DNA from: Fundicoccus sp052116145
GTDB lineage: Bacteria > Bacillota > Bacilli > Lactobacillales > Aerococcaceae
Assembly: GCF_052116145.1 (NCBI RefSeq)
Contig: NZ_JBQKLQ010000004.1
Span: forward strand, 186,001 to 250,000
DNA length: 64,000 nt
Reading direction: 5' to 3'
Positions 35,041 through 43,801 of this stretch are shown piece by piece. A program made the position numbers and the translations under genes. Within the stretch, counting starts at the first letter, position 1. Each line of letters opens with the position of its first letter. Below the pieces are notes generated by a model. It was not told where the DNA came from. It saw only the letters and a list, made by a program, of their open reading frames with translations, and searched no databases.

Positions 35041-35064
35041 GCTCAAGTGCCGAGCCAAGTGCTC
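35041..35064. repeat. CAAGT-loop inverted repeats
   Basis: Two overlapping small inverted repeats: GCTC-AAGTGCC-GAGC (35041-35055) and GAGC-CAAGT-GCTC (35052-35064). The CAAGT loop is the same as in the repeat array at 43521-43686. The stretch is unusually GC-rich compared with the flanking genes. Confidence 0.5.
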
Positions 35065-35119
35065 GCCCGAGCCCTTATGACAGGATTAACTAAGATTAAA
35101 TTTATTAAAGGAGCGTTTC

Positions 35120-35902
35120 ATGACACTGACATTTATTTACACTGTAATTGTTTTGCTTGCAACAACCATTGGCGCCGTGACCGGCTTAGGTGGCGGCGTT
35201 ATTATTAAACCATTATTTGACTTATTGGGCGCAGACACCCCAACAGTCATCGGTTTTTATTCTTCAGTCGCTGTTTTTACGATGTGCTTAGTGTCCATTT
35301 ACAAGCAAATCAGAAAAGGGTTTCAATTTAATGGTCCGATTCTCATTGGGGTTTCGGCCGGTTCACTAGTAGGTGGCTATTTAGGAGAAAGCCTCTTTTC
35401 GATAGCAACTCAGTCCCTCAGTGATGCGATGGTTCAACGCATTCAAGCGAGCTTATTACTTGCGACCTTGATGATAATCTTGATTTACGCCTTCAATAAA
35501 CATCGCATCAAGCACTATCAAGTCAACCATTGGCTATTAGCCGTTGGTGTCGGCGTCTTTCTAGGTACGATTTCAGTTTTCCTAGGAATCGGAGGTGGCC
35601 CATTGAACGTGTCTTTATTAATGTGGCTGATGTCCTTCAGCATGAAAAACGCTGCCGTTTACTCAATTGCGACCATCTTCTTTTCGCAACTATCCAAACT
35701 CGGCAGCATGGCCTTGAGCGGCGAACTGTTTGAATTTGACTTTAGTCTCTTGCCATTTATCATAGTCGCCGCCATTATCGGGGGTTACATGGGCACGCTA
35801 ATTAACCAAAAACTCACTAACCAACGCATCGAAAACCTATACAACGCCTTAATGATCGTCTTGATGTTCATATCCGTCCTTAATATTTACCAAACATTTT
35901 AA
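35120..35902 (+). CDS. TauE/SafE-family permease
   Basis: A 260-residue membrane protein with seven to eight segments and the duplicated family motif: TGLGGGVIIKPLFDLLG (about 22-38) and LGIGGGPLNVSLLMWLM (about 155-171). Members export or import small anions such as sulfite, sulfonates or sulfoacetate. The substrate is unknown. AAAGGAG precedes ATG 35120; it appears monocistronic. Confidence 0.85.
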   Translation: MTLTFIYTVIVLLATTIGAVTGLGGGVIIKPLFDLLGADTPTVIGFYSSVAVFTMCLVSIYKQIRKGFQFNGPILIGVSAGSLVGGYLGESLFSIATQSLSDAMVQRIQASLLLATLMIILIYAFNKHRIKHYQVNHWLLAVGVGVFLGTISVFLGIGGGPLNVSLLMWLMSFSMKNAAVYSIATIFFSQLSKLGSMALSGELFEFDFSLLPFIIVAAIIGGYMGTLINQKLTNQRIENLYNALMIVLMFISVLNIYQTF

Positions 35903-35909
35903 TTAAAAG

Positions 35910-36013
35910 CTGCAAAAAAAAGACCCAACCGACCCTTTTTAGACAATAGTACCGTCAGTATTATCGTGAAACCTTTAAGCGTCCAGTCAGTCTTTTTCTG
36001 CAGTCTTTTTTTT
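35910..36013. terminator. Long inverted repeat, probable terminator for convergent genes
   Basis: CTGCAAAAAAAAGAC (35910-35924) pairs with GTCTTTTTCTGCAG (35990-36003), and an extra GTC plus T8 follows. It lies between the TauE-type gene (+) and the AraC gene (-). Confidence 0.6.
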
Positions 36014-36051
36014 ATTCCGACTTAATCACTATACCATCCGACACGAGTTGA

Positions 36052-36963
36052 TTAATAGTATTTTTTGAATGATTTTTTACGCAGTGTCTCATCGATGGTA
36101 AATAACATTTCATCATAAATGTCTTCACTCAATTGACGAAATTGTGTGGGACTATAGTGATAATATTTGGAGAACATTTTTGAAAAACTGAAAGCATCTT
36201 TATAGCCTACAATGCTGGCGATTTCTTTGACTTGCATTGTTGAGCCACGTAAGAGCTGAACTGCCTGGTTCATCCTAAGTTCTTGAATCATATTCTTCGG
36301 CGATTGACCGTAATACTCTTTGCATAGTTTGAATAAATAGTTACGACTGATATCGAAGTGATCCGCAATTTGTGTAATCGATAAGTTGGTAAGAAAGTTT
36401 TCGTAAATAAACTCATATATTTTTTCAGCAAGGTTTGCTTCGGGAATCGTGTAAGAATTTTGCCGAGTTTGGTAGACCGCAAACTCATGATTAATCGTTA
36501 AAAGTAGTTGATAGAGGTGACTAAAGGCTCGTAAATAATCGAGTTGACTGGTTGGATCACTATTAGAGAGTAAAGCAATAAAATTAAGCATCTCCACCCA
36601 AGCTAGACTGTCTTCCTCGAACTTGTAGACATCCTGGTTGGCAAGTGTTGTATTGCGCAAATAGTGATGCAAATTTTTGCCACCTAAACCAATCCAGGCA
36701 ATCGTCCAAGGTTGGTCGGCTTTAGGGGTATAGAAAACTTGTTGATTTTTCTTCAAGATAAAGCCATCACGCGCTTTTAATTCATAGGTCTGATGATTAA
36801 CCTTGTAAATTCCTGCACCATCCAAGACTACATGGAGGACAGCCTCATGACGGACGCGGTAGTTATTCATTTGGTGAGGAACAAATTTTTGTAAGCCGGC
36901 TTCAATCAAAGTTAACTCGCCATTATCCAAGGCTAAGTGTTTCCAAAAACTTTTCATAATCAT
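36052..36963 (-). CDS. AraC-family transcriptional regulator
   Basis: A 303-residue regulator. Residues about 15-150 form a cupin-like sugar-sensing domain (HEAVLHVVLDGAGIYKVN, ARDGFILKKNQQVFYTP). The C-terminal part (about 190-285) has the two AraC helix-turn-helices, LSITQIADHFDISRNYLFKL and QVKEIASIVGYKDAFSFSKM, and FKKYYHYSPTQFR-type ending SKYYHYSPTQFR. It is divergent from mglBAC, separated by 375 bases, so it likely controls those genes in response to a galactoside. Confidence 0.85.
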   Translation of the reverse strand: MIMKSFWKHLALDNGELTLIEAGLQKFVPHQMNNYRVRHEAVLHVVLDGAGIYKVNHQTYELKARDGFILKKNQQVFYTPKADQPWTIAWIGLGGKNLHHYLRNTTLANQDVYKFEEDSLAWVEMLNFIALLSNSDPTSQLDYLRAFSHLYQLLLTINHEFAVYQTRQNSYTIPEANLAEKIYEFIYENFLTNLSITQIADHFDISRNYLFKLCKEYYGQSPKNMIQELRMNQAVQLLRGSTMQVKEIASIVGYKDAFSFSKMFSKYYHYSPTQFRQLSEDIYDEMLFTIDETLRKKSFKKYY

Positions 36964-37338
36964 TTTTTCACCACTTTCTATTCATTACTATAATCATATC
37001 ATATAATAAACAAAAGGCTATGCATTTGTTATGAAATATCATAGACATTCAATTTTCAAAAAGCATATAATTACAAATGTAAGGGTTTGCAATTTAAGTG
37101 TCAAAGGAGGTTGTTTTAAAGCAATTTATCAAGAGTTCGTTGGCATTGATTATTTTTTTGGACGCAATGAAAGGAGAAGGGCGTGTGAAATGCGCCATTT
37201 TTTTACTAAGCAATAAAACGAGAATCAATGACAGATAATACTTGATTCTGTCGAGTTTTAAAGCGATTACTAGTAATGCAAGATTTAGAAAGTTTTATTT
37301 TATAGTCATAATACTTACAAAATAAAGGAGAGCATTCA
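36964..37338 (+). other. Divergent regulatory region upstream of mglB
   Basis: It carries AT-rich sequence and an open frame at 37031-37216 that I regard as chance. GGGCG...CGCC plus T7 (about 37179-37206) looks like an attenuator. AGAATCAA and TTGATTCT form a hairpin inside flanking AAAAC/GTTTT arms (37216-37260). A possible promoter, TTTAGA-17-CATAAT (37284-37312), lies just before mglB. Confidence 0.45.
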
Positions 37339-38412
37339 ATGTTGAAAAAAATTAGAAAATATCTGGTCGCTCTATTCGTATTCGTCTTAGCAGTGGGACC
37401 TTTTGCCAGCTTAACACCCGTTCATGCGGAAGGGGAAACTTATGACATTGGGGTAGCCATTTATCAGTACAACGATAACTTTATGACATTGTTCAGAAAC
37501 GAATTGGAAGTTTATTTTGCTGAATTAGGTGAAGCTGATGGCAATACCTACAATCTTGAATTCCAAGATGGTAAAAACGACCAAGCCACACAAACGGAAC
37601 AATTAAATAACTTTATTGCTCAAGGTAAAGACCTATTAATTGCAAACTTAGTAGACCCAACAGGAGCTGACCAAATTATTTTAAGTGCTCAAAGTGCAGA
37701 GATTCCGGTTGTATTAATTAACCGTGAACCAAATGCTTCAACACTAGAATTATGGCCAGGCAAAACAACTTATGTCGGTGTTGACGCTCGTCAATCTGGT
37801 ATCTATCAAGGTGAAATGATCGCTGAATTAGATGACATGGGTGATTTAAACGGCGATGGTAAAGTTAGCTACTTAATGATTATGGGGGATGCTGGTAACG
37901 TAGATGCTGAACAAAGAACACAGTATTCTATCGAAACGTTAGAACAAACTATCCCAACAGAAACTTTAGGTGAACACCAACGTGGTAACTGGGATCAAGC
38001 AAAAGGTCAAGAAATTGCTGCCAATGCTTTGAGCCAGTATGGTGAAGACTTAGAAGTTATTTTCTCTAACAACGACGGTATGGCTTTAGGAGCAGTTCAA
38101 GCGATTAACGGTGCAGGCCGAGTCATCAACGAAGATATTTATATCGTTGGGGTTGATGCTTTACCAGAAGTAGTTGAGTTATTAGGTGAAGGTCAATTTA
38201 CAGGGACTGTCTTAAATGACCACTTTAACCAATCACATACAGCTGCTGAAGTTGCAGTTAAATTATTAACAGGTGAAGATGTGGCTGCTTACTTCTGGCA
38301 TGACTATATTAAAGTAATGACAGCAGAAGATGCTGAATTACAACGCTTAGATTATCGTGAAGAAACGGTTGAAGAATACCAACAACGTCTAGTTGACACT
38401 TATGGTGAATAA
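37339..38412 (+). CDS. mglB: Galactose/methylgalactoside ABC importer binding protein without lipobox
   Basis: A 357-residue type I binding protein. The signal peptide (1-30) ends PVHA before EGETYD and has no lipobox cysteine. The mature protein matches MglB: GVAIYQYNDNFMTLF, ANLVDPTGADQI, VLINREP, IFSNNDGMALGAVQAI and VDALPEVVELL. The calcium loop of MglB is kept at DLNGDGKV (169-176). It should bind galactose, glucose or methylgalactoside and deliver it to MglAC. AAAGGAG precedes ATG 37339. Confidence 0.9.
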   Translation: MLKKIRKYLVALFVFVLAVGPFASLTPVHAEGETYDIGVAIYQYNDNFMTLFRNELEVYFAELGEADGNTYNLEFQDGKNDQATQTEQLNNFIAQGKDLLIANLVDPTGADQIILSAQSAEIPVVLINREPNASTLELWPGKTTYVGVDARQSGIYQGEMIAELDDMGDLNGDGKVSYLMIMGDAGNVDAEQRTQYSIETLEQTIPTETLGEHQRGNWDQAKGQEIAANALSQYGEDLEVIFSNNDGMALGAVQAINGAGRVINEDIYIVGVDALPEVVELLGEGQFTGTVLNDHFNQSHTAAEVAVKLLTGEDVAAYFWHDYIKVMTAEDAELQRLDYREETVEEYQQRLVDTYGE

Positions 38413-38430
38413 TTAATCTTTAGAAGCTTT

Positions 38431-38468
38431 TAAGGCGTCTGACTGTCAAACATCAGACGCCTTATTTT
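38431..38468 (+). terminator. Intra-operon attenuator between mglB and mglA
   Basis: AAGGCGTCTGA pairs exactly with TCAGACGCCTT around a 9-base loop, followed by ATTTTT. It lies between genes of one operon, so it probably lets the binding protein be made in excess over the ATPase and permease. Confidence 0.75.
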
Positions 38469-38490
38469 TAATAGAAGGATGTGAAAACTA

Positions 38491-40002
38491 TTGAATGAAA
38501 ATGTACTTTTAACCATGACAGACATTGATAAAACCTTTCCCGGAGTAAAAGCATTAGACCAAGCCCAGCTGACAGTAAAAAGAGGCAGCGTACACGCCTT
38601 GATGGGGGAAAACGGTGCAGGGAAATCAACTTTGATGAAATGTTTGTATGGCATTTATTTCAGAGATAGTGGAACAATTGAATTAGATGGAAAAGAAATC
38701 AATTTTGTTAACTCAAAAGAAGCCTTGGATCATGGGGTAGCGATGATTCATCAAGAATTACAGCCGATTCCTAAAATGACGGTGGCCGAGAATATCTTTC
38801 TGGGAAACTATCCAATGAAAGGCTTGTTTGTTGATCATGACCAGATGAACAAAGAGACTCAGCGTTATTTAGATATTATTGGCTTAAAAGTTAAACCTGA
38901 CACAGAGTTAGGTGATTTAACGATTTCGCAACAACAATCGGTTGAAATTGCGAAAGCTATTTCTCACGATGCAAAAATTATTATTATGGATGAACCGACA
39001 TCGTCTCTCACCTCTACCGAAGTCGCTAATCTGTTTAGAGTCATTAATAAACTGAGAGATGATGGCTTAGGTATCGTGTATATTTCTCATAAAATGGATG
39101 AGATTTTGAAAATTTCTGATGAGATTACGATCATGCGAGACGGCCAATATGTTGGCACTTATGATGCACAGAAAATTACGACACAAGAAATTATTCGCCA
39201 CATGGTTGGGCGTGAATTAAATAAACAGTTTCCTGAACGAGATTTCTCGCCTCAAGAAGAAAATATACTTGAAGTGAGACACTTTACATCACCGAGAATG
39301 AACTCGTTTAAAGATTGTTCCTTTGAACTAAAAAAAGGAGAAATTTTGGGAGTGGCGGGTTTGGTTGGTGCACAAAGGACCGAATTAATGGAAGCTATTT
39401 TTGGCATCCGGGCGATTGAAGCTGGCAGTCAATTATTCCTCCATGGAAAAGAAATTAAAATTAAAGATTCAAAAGATGCGATTAAAAATGGCTTGGCACT
39501 TGTGACAGAGGACCGTCGTCACTCAGGTATTTTTAGTGTGCTATCGATCACAGATAATGTATCGGTTGCTTCGCTCAGAAATTATACGAATGCGATTGGC
39601 TTACTTCAAGAATCTAAAGTTAAAGCAATGGTTGATCAAGAAATAAAAGCATTGAATGTCAGAACACCTAGTCGCGATACACTCATTCAAAACCTCTCAG
39701 GTGGGAACCAACAGAAAGTTATTTTGTCTCGTTGGCTAGTTACAAGTCCAGAAGTATTCATACTGGATGAACCAACCAGAGGAATTGACGTAGGGGCAAA
39801 ATATGAAATTTATGAAATTATCAATGCTCTAGCTAAACAAGGAAAATCAATCATTTTAATCTCATCTGAAATGAGTGAAATTATCGGGATGTCAAATCGC
39901 ATCATGGTGATGTGCGAAGGTGAAATTTCAGGCTTCGTTAATCAAGAAGATGCGACGCAAGAAAAAATTATGTCCCTTGCGACTCGTTTCATGACGAGTT
40001 AA
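38491..40002 (+). CDS. mglA: Galactose/methylgalactoside ABC importer ATPase
   Basis: A 503-residue double ABC ATPase of the CUT2 type. The first cassette has Walker A GENGAGKST, signature LTISQQQSVEIAKA and Walker B IIIMDEPTSSL. The second begins near residue 260 and, as usual in this family, has a degenerate Walker A (GLVGAQRTELM) with signature LSGGNQQKVILSRWL and VFILDEPTRGIDVGAK. The likely start is TTG 38491, 11 bases after AGAAGGA. Confidence 0.9.
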   Translation: MNENVLLTMTDIDKTFPGVKALDQAQLTVKRGSVHALMGENGAGKSTLMKCLYGIYFRDSGTIELDGKEINFVNSKEALDHGVAMIHQELQPIPKMTVAENIFLGNYPMKGLFVDHDQMNKETQRYLDIIGLKVKPDTELGDLTISQQQSVEIAKAISHDAKIIIMDEPTSSLTSTEVANLFRVINKLRDDGLGIVYISHKMDEILKISDEITIMRDGQYVGTYDAQKITTQEIIRHMVGRELNKQFPERDFSPQEENILEVRHFTSPRMNSFKDCSFELKKGEILGVAGLVGAQRTELMEAIFGIRAIEAGSQLFLHGKEIKIKDSKDAIKNGLALVTEDRRHSGIFSVLSITDNVSVASLRNYTNAIGLLQESKVKAMVDQEIKALNVRTPSRDTLIQNLSGGNQQKVILSRWLVTSPEVFILDEPTRGIDVGAKYEIYEIINALAKQGKSIILISSEMSEIIGMSNRIMVMCEGEISGFVNQEDATQEKIMSLATRFMTS

Positions 40003-40031
40003 AGCACATCGATTAAATTGGAGGTATCATC

Positions 40032-41051
40032 GTGAGTGAAAATTCAAATAAAGTAACGAATCATACAGTAAAAATCAAGGAATGGCTAATTGAAAATGCG
40101 TTAATAGTGGTTATCATCTTAATGGTTATCTATACATCATTTAGTGCGAATAATTTCATCAGTTTCAATAACTTAAAAAACATTCTATCCAACGTTTCAG
40201 TCCGCTTTATTATTGCACTAGGGGTTTCCGGTGCCTTGATTATCCGTGGAACTGACTTGTCAGCAGGGCGAATTGTCGGAATAACAGCCGTCACGTCAGC
40301 TGTCTTCCTCCAAAGAGCGGATGCGCCAGGGATTCTTTATGGTAATATCGCAGGGAGTTCGATTCCAGTTGCACTGGTTGCGGCCATTGGCGTTGGTTTA
40401 TTCTTTGGTTTAATCAATGGTATTGTAATTGCGAAACTATCTGTGCCACCTTTTATTGCGACATTAGGAACCCAAATTGCGATTTACGGATTGAATATGA
40501 TTCTGTCTAAGAATACTCCTATTGGTTCATTAGATACAGGCTACAGTCGTTTTGGGGCACAAGGTTTCAGATTAGGCGAATTACAAATACCTTATTTGAC
40601 TATTATCGCCTTACTAGTGGGGATTATTATGTTTGTCTTATACCGCTACACTGTTTATGGTAAACACATGTATGCGATCGGTGGTAACGAAGTCGCAGCA
40701 GAAGTGTCAGGCGTAAACACCCACAAATCTAAGATTATCATCTATGCTTTAGCTGGATTGTTATACGGAGTTGCCGGTTTCCTATTAACAGCAAAAACGG
40801 GTTCGGCAGCTGTCACTGCAGGACAAGGTTATGAATTAGAAGCCATCGCCGCCGCAACTATCGGTGGAGTTTCAACTGCCGGGGGAGTCGGAACTGTGCC
40901 GGGTATTCTGGTTGGTGTACTCGTGTTCGAATTATTAAAAACCTGTCTGCAATTCTTAGGAATTACCCCTGAGATGACCAACGTCTTCCAAGGAATTGTG
41001 ATTGTCGCAGCTGTTGCTTTAGACATCCGCAAAACAATGAAGAAAAGATAA
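40032..41051 (+). CDS. mglC: Galactose/methylgalactoside ABC importer permease
   Basis: A 339-residue CUT2 permease with about ten membrane segments. Family marks are GTDLSAGRIVGITAVTSA near 75-92, SVPPFIATLGTQ, and AIGGNEVAAEVSGVNTHKSKI near 215-235, followed by AAATIGGVSTAGGVGTVPG. The GTG start at 40032 follows GGAGG. A strong terminator follows. Confidence 0.9.
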   Translation: MSENSNKVTNHTVKIKEWLIENALIVVIILMVIYTSFSANNFISFNNLKNILSNVSVRFIIALGVSGALIIRGTDLSAGRIVGITAVTSAVFLQRADAPGILYGNIAGSSIPVALVAAIGVGLFFGLINGIVIAKLSVPPFIATLGTQIAIYGLNMILSKNTPIGSLDTGYSRFGAQGFRLGELQIPYLTIIALLVGIIMFVLYRYTVYGKHMYAIGGNEVAAEVSGVNTHKSKIIIYALAGLLYGVAGFLLTAKTGSAAVTAGQGYELEAIAAATIGGVSTAGGVGTVPGILVGVLVFELLKTCLQFLGITPEMTNVFQGIVIVAAVALDIRKTMKKR

Positions 41052-41071
41052 AAGATGTCCCTTTTTCAAAA

Positions 41072-41116
41072 AACAAGCCTGCACTGTCTAAGTTTAAGAC
41101 AGCGCAGGCTTGTTTT
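41072..41116 (+). terminator. Terminator of mglBAC
   Basis: AAACAAGCCTGC and CTGTCT pair with AGACAG and GCAGGCTTGTTT to form a long, nearly perfect stem followed by TT. Confidence 0.85.
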
Positions 41117-41349
41117 GGATGAGTGAATGAAGGGCCAAAGGAAATAGGAATCGTTGGCAAAATTGGGACGACTACGCCAGTTCAAGCTAGAAGACCCATT
41201 GTCAGCTGGTTAATTGCATTGAATTTTTTAAGGTATTAAGCCAAAAAAGCACTAACTCTGCGGCAACAGAGGCTAGTGCACAATTAATAAATTTCTGACT
41301 TCTATTTTTCATAGGGAGTGTCTTTTGGCTTATTTTCTTTCAAATAAAA
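41117..41349. other. Intergenic stretch with a hairpin
   Basis: GCACTAACTCTG and CAGAGGCTAGTGC form a hairpin at about 41250-41281, with no T run. No gene is recognised. Confidence 0.4.
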
Positions 41350-41378
41350 ACTGCCTCACTCACTGAAGAAGAGGCAGT
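41350..41378 (-). terminator. Terminator of the YhdH-like gene
   Basis: On the minus strand ACTGCCTC pairs with GAGGCAGT around a 13-base loop, followed by TTTTTAT. Confidence 0.8.
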
Positions 41379-41391
41379 CTGTTAATTAGAA

Positions 41392-42375
41392 TTAGAATTT
41401 GACGATTGTTCGACCTAGGTGTTGACCGTCTTTGATTTTAGCAAGTACTGAAGGAACTTCATCCAAAGTAATTTCATTACTTAACGCATCTGAACTGATA
41501 TTCCAGTCAGTTGCTAGGTGATCCCATAATAGGAGACGACGCTCGTTCGTTTCTGTCACTGAATTAATCCCTAAAATGTTCACGCCTCGTAAAATAAATG
41601 GTAAAACGTTGGTTTCTAATTTAACGCCTGCGGCATTCCCACACATTGAGATGCTGCCATTGTCAGCCAGCTGTGGAATAATTGTTGCAGCCACATCGCC
41701 ACCAACAGTATCTAAAGCGAAGTCATAGCTCGCACGACTTAACATGCGTTTATCACCTAAGTCATCTGGAAAGACAATATGGTGAGCGCCTAAGTTTTTA
41801 GCAACCTCAACTTGATAGTCTTTACGAACGAGTGCCGTTAAGTTTGTGTAGCCTGCTTTACTTAAGAGTTGCAAGGCAACACTACCCACACCACCTGTTG
41901 CACCAGTGATAATGACACGGGCATCCTTGTTGTCTGCAAGACCGTGTTGTTCTAAGGCATAAACGGATTGAGCGGCTGTAAAGCCAGCTGTTCCATAAAC
42001 CATAGCGTCTTTCAGGCTCAATCCTTCAGGTAATGGAATGATCCAATCAGCATTTACGCGTGCATACTCAGAAAGTCCACCTGTATGACTCACTCCTAAG
42101 TCGTATCCTGTGATTAACACTTCTTGACCTTCTGTAAAACGATCGTCTTCTGAAGTAACGACTGTCCCACTTAAGTCGATACCTGGAATCATTGGGTAAC
42201 GGCGAATAACGCCACCCTTAGGTTGTACTGCCAGCATATCTTTATAATTTAATGATGAATAAGCAACCTTAATTAAGACATTGCCTTCGTCTAATTGATC
42301 CAATGTAATCTCTTCAATTCCATGAACAATATTGTCATCACTTTCCTTCACTACTAATGCTTTAAACTGATCCAT
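41392..42375 (-). CDS. YhdH/YhfP-family quinone oxidoreductase (acrylyl-CoA reductase-like)
   Basis: A 327-residue MDR-family NADPH reductase. SSLNYKDMLAV near 40-50, PGIDLSGTVVTSEDDRF near 65-80, GTAGFTAAQSVYALE near 129-143 and ITGATGGVGSVALQLLSKAGY near 157-177 are the marks of the YhdH/AcuI group. Members reduce enones or acrylyl-CoA; the physiological substrate is unknown here. ATG at 42373-42375 follows GAGGAGG. A perfect palindrome lies 43 bases upstream of the start. Confidence 0.85.
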   Translation of the reverse strand: MDQFKALVVKESDDNIVHGIEEITLDQLDEGNVLIKVAYSSLNYKDMLAVQPKGGVIRRYPMIPGIDLSGTVVTSEDDRFTEGQEVLITGYDLGVSHTGGLSEYARVNADWIIPLPEGLSLKDAMVYGTAGFTAAQSVYALEQHGLADNKDARVIITGATGGVGSVALQLLSKAGYTNLTALVRKDYQVEVAKNLGAHHIVFPDDLGDKRMLSRASYDFALDTVGGDVAATIIPQLADNGSISMCGNAAGVKLETNVLPFILRGVNILGINSVTETNERRLLLWDHLATDWNISSDALSNEITLDEVPSVLAKIKDGQHLGRTIVKF

Positions 42376-42417
42376 AAAATCCTCCTCGATATTTTTGTTA
42401 TGTTACTTTAATCCTCA

Positions 42418-42431
42418 TGATAACGTTATCA
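42418..42431. promoter_or_regulatory. Palindromic operator between divergent reductase genes
   Basis: TGATAACGTTATCA is a perfect 14-base palindrome. It differs from the cre consensus TGWAANCGNTNWCA at one position, so CcpA or another LacI-family protein may bind. It lies between the divergent genes at 41392 and 42602. Confidence 0.55.
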
Positions 42432-42570
42432 CAAACACCTATTGAAAGCAATCTGAGTGTGAACGATTACTATTCCTATTTTGTAAGTGCTTACTTAAGT
42501 TTAAGGTAAATTTCTTGAAAAATATACTAAGCCTTACTGATTGCCTTCATTAGTTCACCTTAGACAATTA

Positions 42571-42579
42571 TGTTATAAT
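42571..42579 (+). promoter_or_regulatory. Extended -10 promoter of the aldo/keto reductase gene
   Basis: TGTTATAAT is a perfect TG-n-TATAAT element 23 bases before ATG 42602. No good -35 is seen. Confidence 0.55.
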
Positions 42580-42601
42580 ACAGTGGATTGGAGATGATTA
42601 A

Positions 42602-43411
42602 ATGGAATTTGTAACACTGAATACTGGCGTGGAAATCCCTATGATCGGAACTGGGACAAATACGTACGGAAAACAAGACCATAATTATAATGGTGACATA
42701 ACTGGAGATACTACGGAATTAGATGCTGCGATTGCATCAGGCTATCGTTTAATTGATACAGCTATCGGTTACCGTAACGAAGCTGTAATTGGAGCTGCCG
42801 TTAAAAAGAGTGGATTAGACCGTTCAGAATTTTTCTTAACTTCTAAATTACCGGGTAAAGAAGAGTATACGGCGTCACGTGAGGCTGTTGAGGCAGGTAT
42901 TGCGTTCAGTTTAGAACAACTTCAAACAGATTATATTGATTTGTATTTGATTCATCATCCTTGGGACGATTTAGATGAGATAGTTTCAGTCTGGAAAGTT
43001 CTAGAAGAGTATGTGGATAAAGGTGTCTTTAAAGCCATTGGTGTGTCAAACTTTGATGAGAGACAGTTGCAGTATCTGTTAGATAATGCACGCATTGAAC
43101 CAGCGGTTAACCAAATTCAGTCGCATGTCGGCCATTGGAATCATGAAGTGATTGCTTTTGGCAAACAGCACGGGATTGTCTCTGAAGCTTGGGGGCCTTT
43201 ATCAGGCGTATCCGACGAAGCACGAGTGAAGTTAACTGAAATTGGTAAGTCTTATAATAAATCATGGGCTCAAGTTAGCTTACGTTATCAAATTCAAAGC
43301 GGCGTAGTAGTGATCCCTAAATCGCATGATGCAGGTCGTCAAAAAGATAATCTTGAATTATTTGATTTTGAATTAACAGCAGAAGAAATGGCTGAAGTTG
43401 CTGCATTATAA
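42602..43411 (+). CDS. Aldo/keto reductase
   Basis: A 269-residue AKR enzyme. The catalytic residues are Asp52 and Tyr57 in LIDTAIGYRNE, Lys82 in LTSKLPG and His118 or His119 in LIHHPWD. GVSNFDERQLQYL and IPKSHDAGRQKDNLE bind the nicotinamide nucleotide. The N-terminal insert around 24-36 (KQDHNYNGDITGD) is unusual. It is divergent from the YhdH-like reductase and may share its operator. The substrate is unknown. Confidence 0.9.
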   Translation: MEFVTLNTGVEIPMIGTGTNTYGKQDHNYNGDITGDTTELDAAIASGYRLIDTAIGYRNEAVIGAAVKKSGLDRSEFFLTSKLPGKEEYTASREAVEAGIAFSLEQLQTDYIDLYLIHHPWDDLDEIVSVWKVLEEYVDKGVFKAIGVSNFDERQLQYLLDNARIEPAVNQIQSHVGHWNHEVIAFGKQHGIVSEAWGPLSGVSDEARVKLTEIGKSYNKSWAQVSLRYQIQSGVVVIPKSHDAGRQKDNLELFDFELTAEEMAEVAAL

Positions 43412-43520
43412 GCAGCAAGAAAATAGTCGTTCGCGTTTTTTTATGCTAGCTAAACACGACTTAAATTAAACTCTTAGTGGAAAGGTGCCTGCCGGGTATC
43501 CTCTGCTAGGAGTTTTTTAG
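43412..43520. other. Short intergenic stretch before the repeat array
   Basis: No terminator is obvious directly after the aldo/keto reductase gene and no gene is seen. Confidence 0.3.
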
Positions 43521-43686
43521 TCTGGCACGATGGAGGGTTCAACGGACCAAGTGTCCCGGTATAGTAGGCCCGATGGAATGTCCATTGGACCAAGTGTCCC
43601 AGTGGAGTTGGCACAATGGGGGGCATCGGACCAAGTGTCCCCGTAGAGTCGGCCCGATAGCGTGCCAATCGCTCCAAGTGTTGAGC
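43521..43686. repeat. Four-unit degenerate 41-43 bp repeat with CAAGT-loop hairpins
   Basis: Four units begin near 43521, 43565, 43608 and 43649, marked by GGCnCnATgg. The core GGACCAAGTGTCC occurs at 43544, 43587 and 43628. Each core is a GGAC...GTCC inverted repeat. In the fourth unit the core is GCTCCAAGTGTTGAGC, where the stem has changed on both sides (GCTC/GAGC) but still pairs. It has no start codon or ribosome binding site, and GC content is higher than the flanks. Confidence 0.8.
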
Positions 43687-43801
43687 GCCAGATGTCTACT
43701 CTATGGTTAATGTATCCAATCGGCTTCACTCATCTTAAATTATAGAGGCATTGTCCATTAAATCATGATAAAATAATGTGAAACAAGGACGAAGGAGTGG
43801 T

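Noticed and set aside
37031..37216. 61-codon frame upstream of mglB
   Set aside because: It has no ribosome binding site before its ATG, lies over hairpins, and shows no recognisable motif.
41120..41240. Remnant coding sequence after mglBAC
   Set aside because: A short frame reads through, but no family could be recognised and no start site exists.
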